This document shows, piece after piece, positions 1-10,533 of a stretch of 64,000 nt of DNA. Position numbers and translations under genes: made by a program. A model generated the notes under the pieces. That model was not told where the DNA came from and ran no database searches. It saw only the letters and a list, made by a program, of their open reading frames with translations. Location of the stretch: positions 6,982,501-7,046,500 of the forward strand of contig CM076958.1 in the NCBI GenBank assembly GCA_039566865.1, written 5' to 3'. Numbering within the stretch: position 1 is the stretch's first letter; every line of letters starts with the position of its first letter. The DNA comes from Aurelia coerulea (Eukaryota > Cnidaria > Scyphozoa > Semaeostomeae > Ulmaridae).

Positions 1-226
1 TATTGGAGGGGTACTCAAAATGGCCTAAATCTAGCTGCGAAACGCGGAAGTAATGAAATGACGGCACCTGATTGGTCAATTCTAGGAGAAAATGCAATCT
101 GATCAGAGGATGAGTCAGCGTCCCAGGGGAACTTCGGACAAAAGAAAAGATTTGGAGGCTATGCTGGGCTTTATAGAGTTGATAAATTATTTTCTATAAA
201 GTAGGTAGAGTAGTGCATTTCGTGCT

Positions 227-395
227 GTCCCTTAGCCTGCGTGCAGACTTTACTTTCCACGGCAAAAGAGAGCTTATGAGGATCTTGTAAAGTCTGCGAA
301 TTAGCGTCAATTATCGTGGTGTGAAAAAAGTTTCTCCTGCGAAGAGGAGCTCAATCTTGCGCAATAAATTGACTTAGCTAACGGGTAGAAATAAC
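227..395. repeat. Outer left arm of a broken large inverted repeat
   Basis: Begins TAGCCTGCGTGCAGACTTTA and matches the reverse complement of about 6530-6670 along most of its length, including the shared words attagcgt and gcaataaatt. With the inner arm at 1230-1395 it defines one palindromic element of about 6.4 kb, interrupted by LINE insertions. The same terminal word occurs at 34818-34879 and near 51128, so this is a repeat family. Confidence 0.6.
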
Positions 396-399
396 CCCA

Positions 400-626
400 T
401 CTCATCCAAACTTAGGCTTTATCTGATTTTAACTTTGATTTATGGCTTTTATACTGAAGGTATTTCAATTTTGTAAATTTATTGTATCTACTATTTTACT
501 ACTTTTAACCGTTTATTTATGTATATTTATGTATATTGTAATTTTTAGTTGGCCTAGATTAGCTTTAGTATAGCTACTGTATTTATTAGCCAACTTTAAA
601 GAAATTGATAATAATAATAATAATAA
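400..626 (+). mobile_element. 3' end of a LINE with ATA-repeat tail
   Basis: Noncoding AT-rich piece ending in TTGGCCTAGATTAGC, a short stem closed by GCCAA, and a (GATAATAATA) tail at 607-626. Its layout matches the LINE 3' ends at 29.9 and 32.3 kb: a stem-forming ttgg..ccaa, then a simple repeat. No coding part remains. The left border is uncertain. Confidence 0.4.
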
Positions 627-985
627 CACACACAACTTCAGAGTCTGCAAACTCATTTTAAATTCTTTATACACGGTGGCCCCATCAGCCAAGAATGGCT
701 GCTTTTCAGGGGGCCGTGGTAAAAACCTAATTACAGTGTTTTGATAAATAAAAAAAAGAAATATTTACAATATTAAATTGGAACAAATCAAAAAATTAAT
801 AGCTATTTGCAGCGCAATCTACGTTTAAAAGTAGACAGAGAAGGTACTAGCTTGACCTCAGTTTCTAATTTATTCCAAACTGATGATCCACGGAACGAAA
901 ATGCTTTTTGGCCGTTGCTCGTTTTCAAACTGCAGAGGCAATAGGCATAAAAGACTCACCAGTGTTTCAAGAACCCCACTTGCTG
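627..985 (-). mobile_element. 3' end of a second LINE, C-terminal codons plus 3' UTR
   Basis: On the minus strand, about 975 to 812 encodes KAFSFRGSSVWNKLETEVK followed by a stop. This is the short conserved tail (FSFRG..xWNxL) of CR1/jockey-type reverse transcriptases. The 3' UTR runs to the ATA repeat at 607-626, so it meets the plus-strand LINE end tail to tail. It is 5' truncated. Confidence 0.6.
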
Positions 986-1229
986 ACACATGTCTAACCT
1001 ACGGGTACTACCAAAAATCATTTCACATCTGGTGATCAGGTGATGAAAAGAAAGTTTAGGCCTAGCCAGAAGTAAACATCCTGTCCTCAGAGAAACTTTT
1101 AAAGAATTGCCTCTTGATCGTTGTAGCCTTCCTACACCTTGAGAATATGCCTGACGATTTATAATTCCTTTCAAAACAAATAAACCAGTGGCTGAAAGGG
1201 GAGTATTGCCCCCCGAGAGGGTAATTAAC

Positions 1230-1395
1230 GGGATAATGTATTTCTGTTGTAGTTTTGGGCCTAGAATTCGAATCTGGATGTTGATCGGGCGTACGAGGGG
1301 GCGTTTCCAAAATATGGGGGGTCAAGGGCGAAAAATTCATAATATGGTATATCAATCGATTTTGCAAGGTAAATATCACACTAGCGATGTCTAAA
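1230..1395. repeat. Inner left arm of the broken inverted repeat
   Basis: Closely matches the reverse complement of 6205-6365. Shared words include ccagattcgaattct and gcaaaatcgattgatat. LINE ends at 400-1200 separate it from the outer left arm, whereas the right arm is contiguous. Confidence 0.65.
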
Positions 1396-1841
1396 TTTAT
1401 TATTACTATTATTATTATTATTATGAATGTTACGCACAAATGAATTAACATTTGGAATTACTGTCCAAGATATCGGGTCACATCTAGTGTCCTTAGATAT
1501 CAAGAACCTGTCTGATGATTCTCGCCGTGCCTAGAAGGGTTGACTTCTGGATTAACTCAATTCTTGTTGTTACACCTATTTCCTTCAGGTACTGTTCAAG
1601 TCTGCCTGTTACAGTGCCAAGGGCACCTATGACAATTGGGATGACCTTGGTTGACACATTCCAAATCTTTCTGATTTCTCTGGCTAGATCTTGGTACTTT
1701 GTGATCTTTTCCTGTTCCTTGTTTCTTATGTTCACATCAACTGGTATGGCTACGTCTATTATGATCGTTTCATTCAAATTTTTATCCACTATTATGATGT
1801 CTGGCCTTCTCGCATGTATTTCAAGATCCGTCTGTACTGTA

Positions 1842-1843
<2 letters not shown>
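1396..1843 (-). mobile_element. 3' fragment of a restriction-like-endonuclease LINE (copy 1)
   Basis: Minus strand 1840-1493 encodes the C-terminal end of a non-LTR retrotransposon polyprotein: ARRPDIIIVDKNLNE, then IIIDVAIPVDV, KYQDLAREIRKIW and a closing LLGTARIIRQVLDI. The PD...D arrangement followed by a lysine fits the PD-(D/E)xK endonuclease placed after the reverse transcriptase in the R2/R4/NeSL group. The 3' tail is an ATT repeat at 1395-1424. The 5' end stops at a TTA array. Family assignment is from recognised motifs only. Confidence 0.65.
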
Positions 1844-1875
<32 letters not shown>

Positions 1876-1921
1876 TTCATTATTATTATTACTATTATTA
1901 TTATTATTATTATTATTATAA
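1844..1921. repeat. TTA/ATT microsatellite
   Basis: Imperfect (TTA)n array of about 75 bp. It probably grew from the ATT tails of the neighbouring LINE copies. The frames it opens in both directions are low-complexity artefacts. Confidence 0.9.
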
Positions 1922-1960
1922 ACTAAACCACTTTCAAAGTAAAACAGAAATTAAAATGAT

Positions 1961-2099
1961 AAAAAACACAACTGTTTCAGGGCAGACGTTTCGATATAAA
2001 ATCTTCTTCAGATTGAAGAAAGAAGAAATCTTGTTCAGTCTGAAGAAAAAGACTGAAGAAGATTTTTCATATCGAAACGTCTGCCCTGAAACAGTTGTG

Positions 2100-2106
<7 letters not shown>
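1961..2106. repeat. Hairpin with about 48-bp arms between two ATT arrays
   Basis: The arm beginning AAAAAACACAACTGTTTCAG is matched by a near-perfect inverted copy ending CTGAAACAGTTGTGTTTTTT. A 45-bp purine-rich centre separates them. The arm contains ATATCGAAACGTCTGCC next to GAAGAAG, a word order I associate with the terminal region of Penelope-like elements. That link is an inference. Confidence 0.85.

Positions 2107-2181
<75 letters not shown>
2107..2181. repeat. ATT microsatellite
   Basis: Nearly perfect (ATT)n array of about 25 units. It forms the 3' tail side of the minus-strand LINE copy starting at 2182. Confidence 0.9.
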
Positions 2182-2182
<1 letters not shown>

Positions 2183-3464
2183 CATTGTTTCAGCTTACGC
2201 TCGGCTGTTGGAATTGCCGTCATTCCTCCTGCTAGGCGGGTCATAACAAAATGACCAAGGGCTAACAGGAAATCTTTCTCTTACATCTCTAGCACCTTCC
2301 TCAGGATCCTTGCAGTTCCTAGAAAGGCAGTCTTTTGTGCAGCTCCGACATCACCCGGTATCCCCAACTTCTCAATCCACCTGCCAAATTCTTCTGTCAC
2401 ACTTCCAAGGGCACCTACAACCACAGGAACAACCTGCACCTTTCTCAATTGCCACAGTCTTCCAATTTCCCTTCGCAAGTCCTGGTACTTCTCCACCTTT
2501 TCTCTTTCCTTTTCATGTACTCTTCCATCGGCGGGTACTGCAATATCCACAATCATACAGCTTGTTTCCTTTTTATCAATTATAACAATGTCTGGCCTCC
2601 CTGCCTATATCACATTATCGCATTGTATATTTATATCCCACAATAATTTTACACTTTCATTCTCTACCACCGCTCCTTCTGGGTTATGTTCATACCATCT
2701 TTCCTTATGTTCTAATGCATTTTTCTTGCACAGTTCCCAATGAATTTTCTTTGCTACATTATCATGGCATCTCTTGTATTCTTTCTGAGTTAATTTTTCA
2801 CATTCACTTATGTGTTGCACACTTTCTCCTTTCTTTCCACACATCCTACAAAGAGGATTGTCAATACTCTCATCAATGTGGTGTTTTACATAATTTGTTC
2901 TGATCGCCTGTTCCTGTGCAGCACATAACAACGCCTCCGTTTCAACTTTTAAATCACTTCTGACTAACCAATTCCAGGTTTTGTCCTTGTCTACCTTCTC
3001 CAGCATTTCCCTGATGAACTGTCCATACATCCTTTTCCCCTTCCACTTGTCTTTAAGCTCCTGAGCCTTCTTTCGTTTGAATTCACTCTTACTGATGGTA
3101 CTTTCTGTCTCAATCGTTCCTGATGTACAAACCCCTGAATTAACTTTTCTGCAGAATTCCATACATACAAGCCTAACCTATTTTCCTTTCCTCTAACACA
3201 ATGTTCTATGCCTATCAAACCTCTGCCTCCTTCATGCCTCTTCAAGTACAGTCTGTCCACATCACTCTTAAGATGAAACTCATCATTCATTGTCATCGTC
3301 TTTCTTGTTGTTCTGTCTAAGCTTTTCCGTTCACTTCCTTTCCAGTCCAGGATTCCAACGCCATATCTGAAGATAGCTACTGCCACATGTGTTCATCGCT
3401 GTAATTTTGTTTCTACCATGCAACTTTAATCTAAGAATCAACCTGAGCCTGCTCTTGTATTCCC
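2182..3464 (-). mobile_element. 5'-truncated restriction-like-endonuclease LINE (copy 2)
   Basis: About 1.3 kb of the 3' half of a non-LTR element. Minus-strand frames in order: LRLKLHGRNKI (end of the reverse transcriptase region), VDRLYLKRHEGGRGLIGIE, then a zinc knuckle CRMCGKK..HISEC at about residue 110 of the 3162-2605 frame, HDNVAKKIHW, a core RPDIVIID..MIVDIAVP, and the closing LLGTARILRKVLEM type end (here FLGTARILRKVLEM). This is the CCHC plus PD-(D/E)xK order of R2/R4/NeSL-type elements, which nick target DNA and prime reverse transcription. The reading is broken by frameshifts near 3380 and 3090 and by one stop between the 2605 and 2556 frames, so it is dead. Confidence 0.75.
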
Positions 3465-3726
3465 TTATTATCATTATTGTCATTGTTTCAGCTTACGCTC
3501 TGGCTGTTGGAAGTGCCGCCATTCCTCCTGTTAGGCGGGTCCTAACAAATGACCAAGGGCTAACAGGCAATCTTTCTCTTACATCTCTAGCACCTTCCTC
3601 AGGATCCTTGCAGTTCCTAACAAGGCAGTCTTTGGTGCAGCTCCGACATCACCCGGTATCCCCCACTTCTCAATCCACCTGTCAAATTCTTTTGTCACAC
3701 TTCCAAGGGCACCTACAACCACAGGA
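3465..3726 (-). mobile_element. Short 3' fragment of the same LINE family (copy 3)
   Basis: Repeats the 3' UTR and last codons of copy 2 (VQVVPVVVGALGSV ... LRKVLEM) at high identity, with the same TTATTATC tail. It is cut abruptly at 3726, where Penelope-like sequence begins. The two reading frames are fused without a stop. Confidence 0.8.
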
Positions 3727-4580
3727 ACAACCTGCACATTATCAGATGAATTATGTAAATAGGTGTGTGTTGCTGTTGGTTTACTGTATAGTTCGGTTAT
3801 GATTTTTCGATCCTGGATCTTTTCCCTTGTATCAAGAAATACAACGTTTGAGCTAGAATATTCCGATGTAAACTTGATATTGGAATTGTACTTGTTTTTG
3901 GCAGCGTATGAATTAAAAAATGATAGAAAATGGTTAAGACTTTTCAGGTCATCTTTCCATACGAAAAAAATGTCATCTATGAATCTGACCCATGAGACTG
4001 GATTCTTGCCATGTAGTGTTGCATAATCTTCTAATAATTTCGTTTTGAATTGAGACTTAAATAGGTTTGCGAAATTTACGGCCATTGGTGTTCCCATGGT
4101 AGTTCCTTTGATTTGATGAAAATACTGTCCCATGAAAGATAACGTGTTCGACTTGAGGATAAACAATATGAGGTCAGAAATCACCTTGGACGGATGAATC
4201 CGTTTTGAGTGCTTTGAGAGCATTCATTTGTCACTCTGTTAGATTATTCCAGTTTTCATTACTTTTCGAGTTGATGTGTTTGCCAATGTCTCTAATGTTG
4301 TTATCTATGAAAGTTGACAATCCATTGGATCTTCCTTCTCTGACTTGCTCTGGGTACCAATGGGGATTTTTAATTTTCCAATCTAATCTTGAGCGTTCAT
4401 GCTCGCCATTGTCTGTTACAGCAGCTGATGCTTGTTTCTTTTCGTTGCCTAAATTCTTTTCTGCAAAGTACTCTGCTAATTTCAGTCTGCGGACAAATTT
4501 GAATATATCTTTAGAGAATTTCTCTTTATTGAATCCCTTTTGGCTTGGACAGAAAGAGAGACCAAGTTCTGGGTGATATT
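3727..4580 (-). mobile_element. Penelope-like element, internally deleted reverse transcriptase
   Basis: Minus strand. The upstream part (4570-4240) encodes GFNKEKFSKDIFKFVRRLKL and later LSTFIDNNIRDIGKHI, the N-terminal region typical of Penelope reverse transcriptases. After a stop at about 4240 the frame goes from ALKALKTDSSVQ directly to DLILFILKSNTLSF, so most of the fingers/palm start is missing. The later part has IKGTTMGTPMAVNFANLF and the catalytic FIDDIFFVW. It ends in FLDT..YSKPTATHTYLH just before the junction. No GIY-YIG domain is left. It was a retroelement using the Penelope mechanism and is now inactive. Confidence 0.8.
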
Positions 4581-6204
4581 TGGATGGGCCATGAAAAATT
4601 CTGCCATACCTCTTTGGGGCTATGAAAAAAAGTAAGTCAATTTTATGGGGCCATTGAAAATCTAATCGTAAAAAATGTTACTTTCTAAATTCACAACATG
4701 GACAGATAATTTTCACTTGGTACTAGCAATTGGCACTCCAGCAGATGTGGACAGGAGCCAGACAGAATACAGTACAATTGTCCAGCTCAACACCTTCTCT
4801 CATACAACTGATGTCATGGTAACAGTGCAAGTTCTTTTTGGTACAAGCCCAAAAGCTTAAGTTTGTGGTTTGCTGTCTGAAAGGATTACAGTACAGGACA
4901 AAATCTGCCTGTATCTCAATTGCTAATAGTACATAAAGGTAAATTATCTGTGAAATAAAAGTTACAATTGGAGTACTATATTATGCCCTCTTGACCTGCC
5001 TGGGAACAGAACTCAGTTTATGATGGTCACTGGTAATGTGTCCTGAAAACTAAATGTTTTATGGGGTCATGAAAAATATCCTGATTTTCTATTGGGCCAC
5101 AAAAAATTAAATAGCAATCTAGGATTGGCAATTAATTATTTTGGTAAATTTTTGGAAAATCATCCACCCCATATAGCAGATACTTTATGACCGCTCCCTT
5201 GGAATTCATGGACATGTGCTACGTCTTCTCTGCCTTTTTTTCAGAGACAGCTGTTCTTTCTTGCAAAGTTTCCACAATTTCCAAGCAGAAAAGAATTGTG
5301 CACCCAAACTTTTTTTCAATGTCAACAGGGGGCCATTGTTTGATATCATCAATCCAGTTCGTCTTTTTCAGCGGATCTTTCATCAAAAATGACCGAAGAA
5401 GGGCATCACATTGCCCATCCAAGGTTAGTAGACATTTACATTCCAATAATTCTTCTAGCAAACGAAATCTACAATCAGGAAGGATTTATCGACAATGGTA
5501 CTTGTAAAGCAAGAAATATCCTTCTGATCATGGGCTATGCAATCGATCCTATGCACAGAAAGAGGCACTTCTCGTCCGTTTTTCGAAAAGGAAAGAAGGC
5601 TTGTTTTGAAGATAGTGAGAGATAGTCAAGAGTACGTTGCAGGCTTCAGTCATCTTGATGAGGAAAGTCACCCAGTGAAAATTTTGCTCTAGACCAGAAA
5701 AATTTATGTGCATTTTCATCCATTGATGATGCAAAAAAGGAATATTTGGAAAACTCTTTGCAATCGACAAGAAAATTACTGATCTGTCTTTGCTGTCCCC
5801 ATGTATGAGCAGCCTTGAAAAGGGAAGTAAGGCGTATGAATTTCGATGCAAGGAAGCAATCGTTATGTCGAATTATTCAATCAGACATACCAAATTGGCA
5901 TGTTTGGAACGATGAATTCACTGTTGATTGGATATAGGACCCCTATACCCCAAGGATATATCCTTATACATCCAAGTTTTTCGTCAGCGAAGATGGATAT
6001 AGAACACAGACTTGGGATAAGGTTGATAGAGAGAATGACGGAGACCAAACATACTACGAAAATAATTAACGATTTTTATATAGTAGATATATAGACATGT
6101 AGTTACATTTAGCTAAAAAATTTCGCTACGCCCCCCCCCAAAATCAGGAAATGCTTATTTCATGTAATACAACAGCAACACATTGTCTAGGCTTGTAAAC
6201 AGAG
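4581..6204. other. Unassigned repeat-like DNA
   Basis: Contains recurring phrases such as tatggggccat and catgaaaaat at 4590-5095 that suggest an old element. No clear terminal repeats or known protein were found apart from the two unidentified frames listed next. Confidence 0.4.
5219..5851 (-). other. Two unrecognised coding-like frames
   Basis: Minus-strand frames 5851-5549 (100 aa, with SIAKSFPNIPFLHHQWMKMH and NFHWVTFLIKMTEACN) and 5461-5219 (80 aa, with KTNWIDDIKQWPPVDIEKKF) have protein-like composition and the same direction. Stops separate them. I recognise no family. They may be decayed transposon exons. A weakly similar NFHW phrase occurs in a minus-strand frame near 19000. Confidence 0.25.
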
Positions 6205-6670
6205 TGCTTTAGACATCACTATGTTATATATTTACCTTACAAAATCGATTGATATAGCACATAATGAATTTTTCGCCCTCGCCTCCCCATATTTCGGAGA
6301 GCCCCCCCCCCCCGTACGACCTAACAATATCCAGATTCGAATTCTACGCGTAAAACTACGCCAGGGCGCACTTCATCGGCGAGCTTGTTCCTGTAAGTTC
6401 CTCCATCTAGAATTTACGAAAACGGTTTCTTGTTGTGTCGCAAACAATGACCAATAAGGGTTGCGAAACACGTCACTATTCTATCGGCTGTTGATTGGGT
6501 CCTCAGAATCTCAAACCAGATGCTGATTGGCTAAAAGACAATAGCTGCACAAAGGGGAAATTTATTGCACAAAACGGAAGAGCACAATAATGAACGCTAA
6601 TGCGCAGACTTAACAAGTTCCTCAACGGCTCTCCTTAGCAGTAGAAAGGTAAAGCTGCACGCAGGCTAGC
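6205..6670. repeat. Right arm of the broken large inverted repeat
   Basis: Reverse-complement counterpart of 1230-1395 (inner) and 227-395 (outer). Ends ...CTGCACGCAGGCTA at 6670. It stops about 100 bp before a ZC3H15 exon, so the element sits in the intron just downstream of that exon in gene orientation. Confidence 0.65.
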
Positions 6671-6777
6671 TGTCACTATAGTAGGCAAAAAGCCTTACAG
6701 AATACCCAGAAAATTAAAGCAGAGAATCGCCAAGAGCAAAGCATCTCGCTCATTGAAAAAATGAAGTAGTATCCTAC

Positions 6778-6872
6778 TATATCTGTTTTTGGCTTCTTTT
6801 TTTCTGCCTCCTCATGTTTCTTTTTGATAACTTCCTCTAATTTATCTTGAGTCCAATTTTCCATGCCTTCCT
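6778..6872 (-). CDS. ZC3H15: ZC3H15 exon, residues after the CCCH finger
   Basis: 95-nt exon encoding EGMENWTQDKLEEVIKKKH then EEAEKKKPKTDI. It matches the conserved stretch of ZC3H15 (DRG family regulatory protein 1) just before the second CCCH region. The acceptor is ...CCATTTTAG at 6873-6874 and the donor is GTAGGA at 6777-6776. The first two bases AG complete the codon started by the G that ends the 25113-25259 exon, giving DGQKEEGMENW. It ends in phase 0, as expected before a following VCKHF-type exon, which was not found and must lie below position 1 or be diverged. ZC3H15 stabilises the translational GTPase DRG1 in the cytoplasm (family knowledge). Confidence 0.88.
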
Positions 6873-7149
6873 CTAAAATGGTAACAGAGAGTGGACATGT
6901 GAATGTATGCACATGACAAAGACATTCAGGGTTAAGTATCTCAAAACAGATCTTGGAAACCAAATGTTTGCCTTTCGCAAAGCCGCAAAATTACCATCAA
7001 TCTCAAGGCTCTGATGAATAGCTGGAAAATTACAGGCTTGCATATGCTTGATCACTGTTCTGACTCAACAAATACACGAGAAAAAGCAACAAAGCTACTA
7101 TGGTTACTTTCAGTTGATTCAACCACTATACAGCCTGTGTTGCATTTGT

Positions 7150-7308
7150 CAAATGCTTTTCAACGTCCCTATACACTTATCACTGCCCAATGAAAAGTTG
7201 CAATCATAGATCTTTTTAAGCTTAGGACGGGATCCAACTATCATTGCATGAGTCTTAAGGACGTTTAAGGATAGTTTGTTTCCCTGCAGCCAATCTTTTA
7301 AACAACCT
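7150..7308 (-). mobile_element. LINE reverse transcriptase fragment
   Basis: Encodes KDWLQGNKLSLNVLKTHAMI then VGSRPKLKKI, the segment after the catalytic YADD box in CR1/L2-like reverse transcriptases. It closely resembles KLQDWLHANKLSLNVVKTQA at about 33790. It is flanked at its 5' side by a CCGGGTG transposon end. Confidence 0.7.
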
Positions 7309-7313
7309 ACCGG

Positions 7314-7345
7314 GTGTCCCAAGAAAAAGGTAACAGATTTGATGG
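7314..7345 (+). repeat. Solo mariner-type terminal repeat
   Basis: TA followed by CCGGGTGTCCCAAGAAAAAG and gtaacagattt. It resembles the ends of the palindromic element at 20661-21277. The opposite end was not found nearby, so this is an isolated end or a deletion relic. Confidence 0.5.
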
Positions 7346-8787
7346 GGACTAGCAATGACAGCATGAGTCGAATCGATCCCAAATAAGTTTTGGAGTACTC
7401 TTCGATAGTTAACTTGAAGATGAATACCTCGTTTGTTGATATTGGCGCATCAAGAGTTGAAATATTAATCTCGAAAGCCAAAATTTGAGTCCATCTACAA
7501 ACCAGAGCTTTTGGGTTTTGGCCTAAACTGCTAACGCGCTGGTTAGGGGAACCTCCTCAATCAAAGACATTTTTGGACAAGGATCGGTCCTTTGGGTACC
7601 CGTTTGAAAAGAACGTAAAAAACTGAAAACTAACAAACAAATTAATGAATATAGTCACCAAGGAATTTTTTCTCCAGTCAAAATGCATTTACAAAAGTAC
7701 GCCAAGCAAAGCACGAATGAGCATTTTTATTTTCCCTTGGGCATATACGATTGCTTGTTTTGTAATAATTTCGTGAGAGATGATGCAAAAAACATTTCAT
7801 TGAAGCAATGAAGATTGCAAGATGGTCTATGCGTTAACCCTATCTGGACCGGGCTTTTTTGAGAATCCTCAGGCCGAGGGGGGGGGGGCTAAATTAGACC
7901 CCCCTCAGAACTCCGAATTGACAAGGGCTAGAAAGATGAAAATTGGTAATATTATGTAACTTAATGTGAAACGTCCGAATATCTAATTTATTTTACTCTA
8001 ATTGTTGTATTTTCGATGACGTCATCAATTTTCTTTGTTTTAGGCCAAAAACAGTACTCTTACAGATTTAACTGTAAAAACTTTCTCACGAGAAATATTA
8101 TGCTTCTTATAACTTTAATTAACAGATAAAAGAATTTAATTTTTCGAAAAAATTATGAAATTTATAAACTTATATTTATTACCTAAATTCATTAGATATA
8201 TGACGTCATGAATGACGTAATACAAAAGAAAAACCAAAAAAAATTGGTTATTTCAATATTTTCTTATTGATTTATGGTTGCTCTGAACATTTCATCCATT
8301 TATCTCACTTCTGTCAAGAATTATCTTAGTTTGGAGTTATAAAGGGTTTGACCGTAAAACAAACAAGATATTACTAGTAATAGCTGCTGCTAAAGTGCCC
8401 GCGCTTTTGAAAAAGATTAGTAAAATTCATCAAATTGAAAACCCCAGAAAAGAGTCTCGCATCAGAAAGAAACACAAGCAACAAATAGAAGTTTGCCTGT
8501 GGAATCCTCAAGTACCCAGAAAACAGCTTGGGTTTCAGACAGGCCTAAACGCCTCGTTTTCTCTTCAGAAAAAATTACGATGTAGCCTATCTAACATCTG
8601 CCACTCCACAGTTTCCACGACTTCTTTGTGTTTACAAAAAACGTGCAGAAAATGTTGGCCCTTTCAACGATAAAAATATGTCACTGATCAATGAAAGGGC
8701 CCTGGTCAACATCGATGTTGGCGGCCCTCGGCTATTATCAAGATTATCTATGATTGCAGCGCCATCTTCAGCTTATAATTGGTTGGC
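7346..8787. other. Intronic AT-rich DNA, no gene seen
   Basis: Holds a poly-G run at 7879-7889 in a segment starting ttaaccctatctggaccggg, and several gacgtcat words at about 8016 and 8202, suggesting an unclassified repeat at 7830-8350. A minor plus-strand frame at 8395-8673 has no recognisable product. Confidence 0.4.
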
Positions 8788-8856
8788 GCAGCGGTAGGCA
8801 TCTGCTCCACATACCACTATTATTGGAGTTCGAATCCTCCTTGTGACTCTATTTTC
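8788..8856 (+). repeat. Degenerate tRNA-like sequence, possible SINE head
   Basis: Contains TGGCGCAGCGGTAGGCATC, close to a pol III A box, and GAGTTCGAATCC, one base off a B box, at tRNA-like spacing. The D and T stems do not pair well, so it is not called as a functional tRNA. Confidence 0.4.
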
Positions 8857-9359
8857 TTATTTTTATATTTTTTCTTTATGTCCCTGTTGGTTCTGCTAGT
8901 GCAATCTAGTATCCACACCAAATATTCGTTGATATATATATAAAATTGTTTGAAAAAAACCGCACAGGTCAGTTGAAAAGATAAGAAACTAACCCTGCTG
9001 TGGTGGTGATTTGAGAGTTCATAAACCGTTGCAATTTATTTTGATTCTCCCTATCATCAAAAATTCGTATTGGATGCTCTGAATACTTTATCAATCCCTT
9101 CCCCCATCCCTTCCACGCTGAACAAATCAACACATCGGTATTATTGTGTGTGAAGCGATCAAAGACAGGCCTTGCGGAAATAAACGTTTATTTTCAACTG
9201 TGCATGAGAACAAAAGCTGTATGCTTTTCGACCCAGACCTCCAAATCGCCGCCATTTTTGTTGACGAATTCTGCAGACTCATCATTGGAAAACTAAAATC
9301 AAGCTCCTAACAAAATCTCGTGCCCGCATAGCCAATTAGAAGCCCTTGCCAGTTGTCAG
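8857..9359. other. Intronic DNA, no feature recognised
   Basis: AT-rich with a T-rich stretch directly after the tRNA-like piece. No conserved frame or clear repeat was seen. Confidence 0.4.
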
Positions 9360-9560
9360 TTACTCAGAAAGGCTAACATGAAGTGCACAAGACTAAAAAA
9401 CAGTTTCAATAGAATTCGAACAAGTGAAAATTGGGCTGCATATAAGAGGCAAAGAAACCTGTGTGTTAAAATCCTTCGTCAAAATAAGAAGTCTTACTAT
9501 GCTCAACTTGATCCTAAAGTTGTCAGTGACAACAAGAGAACATTCACAAATTACATTGGA
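9360..9560 (+). mobile_element. LINE fragment, linker before reverse transcriptase
   Basis: Encodes MKCTRLKNSFNRIRTSENW then AAYKRQRNLCVKILRQNKK and SYYAQLDPKVVSDNK. This is the basic linker between endonuclease and reverse transcriptase in CR1/jockey-like LINEs. Only this segment survives. Confidence 0.7.
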
Positions 9561-9736
9561 AACAATAGTAGTTTCTTGAATTTTGCGACTCTGTACAATC
9601 CTTGTTGTTTACACTAAAAATACGAAACTGCAATTCCTGGTGGCAGTCCTGGAGACAAAGTTGTCCTGAAAATTTCAGGTGGTTGCGATAACGAGTTTTA
9701 GAGTTTCGGGCACCTGAAATTTTCAACCCTTTCATA

Positions 9737-9846
9737 CAATCGCGGACAAAACTCATGAGACACGTTGCTTTTTCGAGGAAATTTTGAGTTAGGATCCCCC
9801 CGCCTCCCATTGCAATGTTGGAGCGCGATTGTTTTATCCGCGATTG
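9737..9846. mobile_element. 110-bp Tc1-like MITE
   Basis: Inverted ends CAATCGCGGA(C/T)AAAAC, about 16 bp, sit directly inside TA dinucleotides at 9735-9736 and 9847-9848, as expected for Tc1/mariner insertion. No coding capacity. It lies at the left edge of the larger palindrome. Confidence 0.65.
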
Positions 9847-10533
9847 TAGGTCAAACACTACAGCGCTGCCTATTTTACTCGCTTGGAGTTCATCTAAGTC
9901 AACTTTTCATGTTGATTCCGAATTTTGACGTTTTTTTTTCATTTCTGTGCCATTTTGCTATGATGTCATAATCAAATCCATCGAAATTCTCGGAAATCAT
10001 AGTGGTTCTAAAAAATTGTGTTACTCAGCTGGATGTTATATCAATCTATGCACAATTCAATCTAAGATTCGTTTGCAAAATATCGAAACTCTGCGAAGAA
10101 TATTGCTTCGAGGCAAAAGGTAGTGGAGTACCTTCAGTTCACAGCTATGGCCATAAGTTTAAGACCACCCTTGGAAAAGCGTAAAAACATTTCTGTGCTT
10201 ATAAGATCTTGTGATGTATTCGATGATTAGAATAATAAAATAATTCTTGAACATTAATTAGAATAAATATGTGATTTGTTACTTCAAACTAAAAATTAAG
10301 GGCTGGCTGGCTGGTCTTAAACTTATGTCCATAGCTGTGGACTGAAGGCCATCTACTACCTTTTCCCCTCAATCATAATTCTTCGTAGGGTTTCGATATT
10401 TTGCAAACAAATCATAGAAATGACTTGCATTGATTGATGTAAAATCAAGCTGAGTAACACAATTTTTGGGTCACACCCTTTGCCAACAGAACCACTATAA
10501 TTTCCTATATTTCTATATTTCTTTCTAAGAACA

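Noticed and set aside
1515..2246. 243-codon plus frame rich in tyrosine and isoleucine
   Set aside because: It reads through TTA/ATT microsatellites and antisense of a LINE; low-complexity artefact.
8788..8856. Functional tRNA gene
   Set aside because: A and B box-like words are present but D and T stems pair poorly and no acceptor stem could be drawn.
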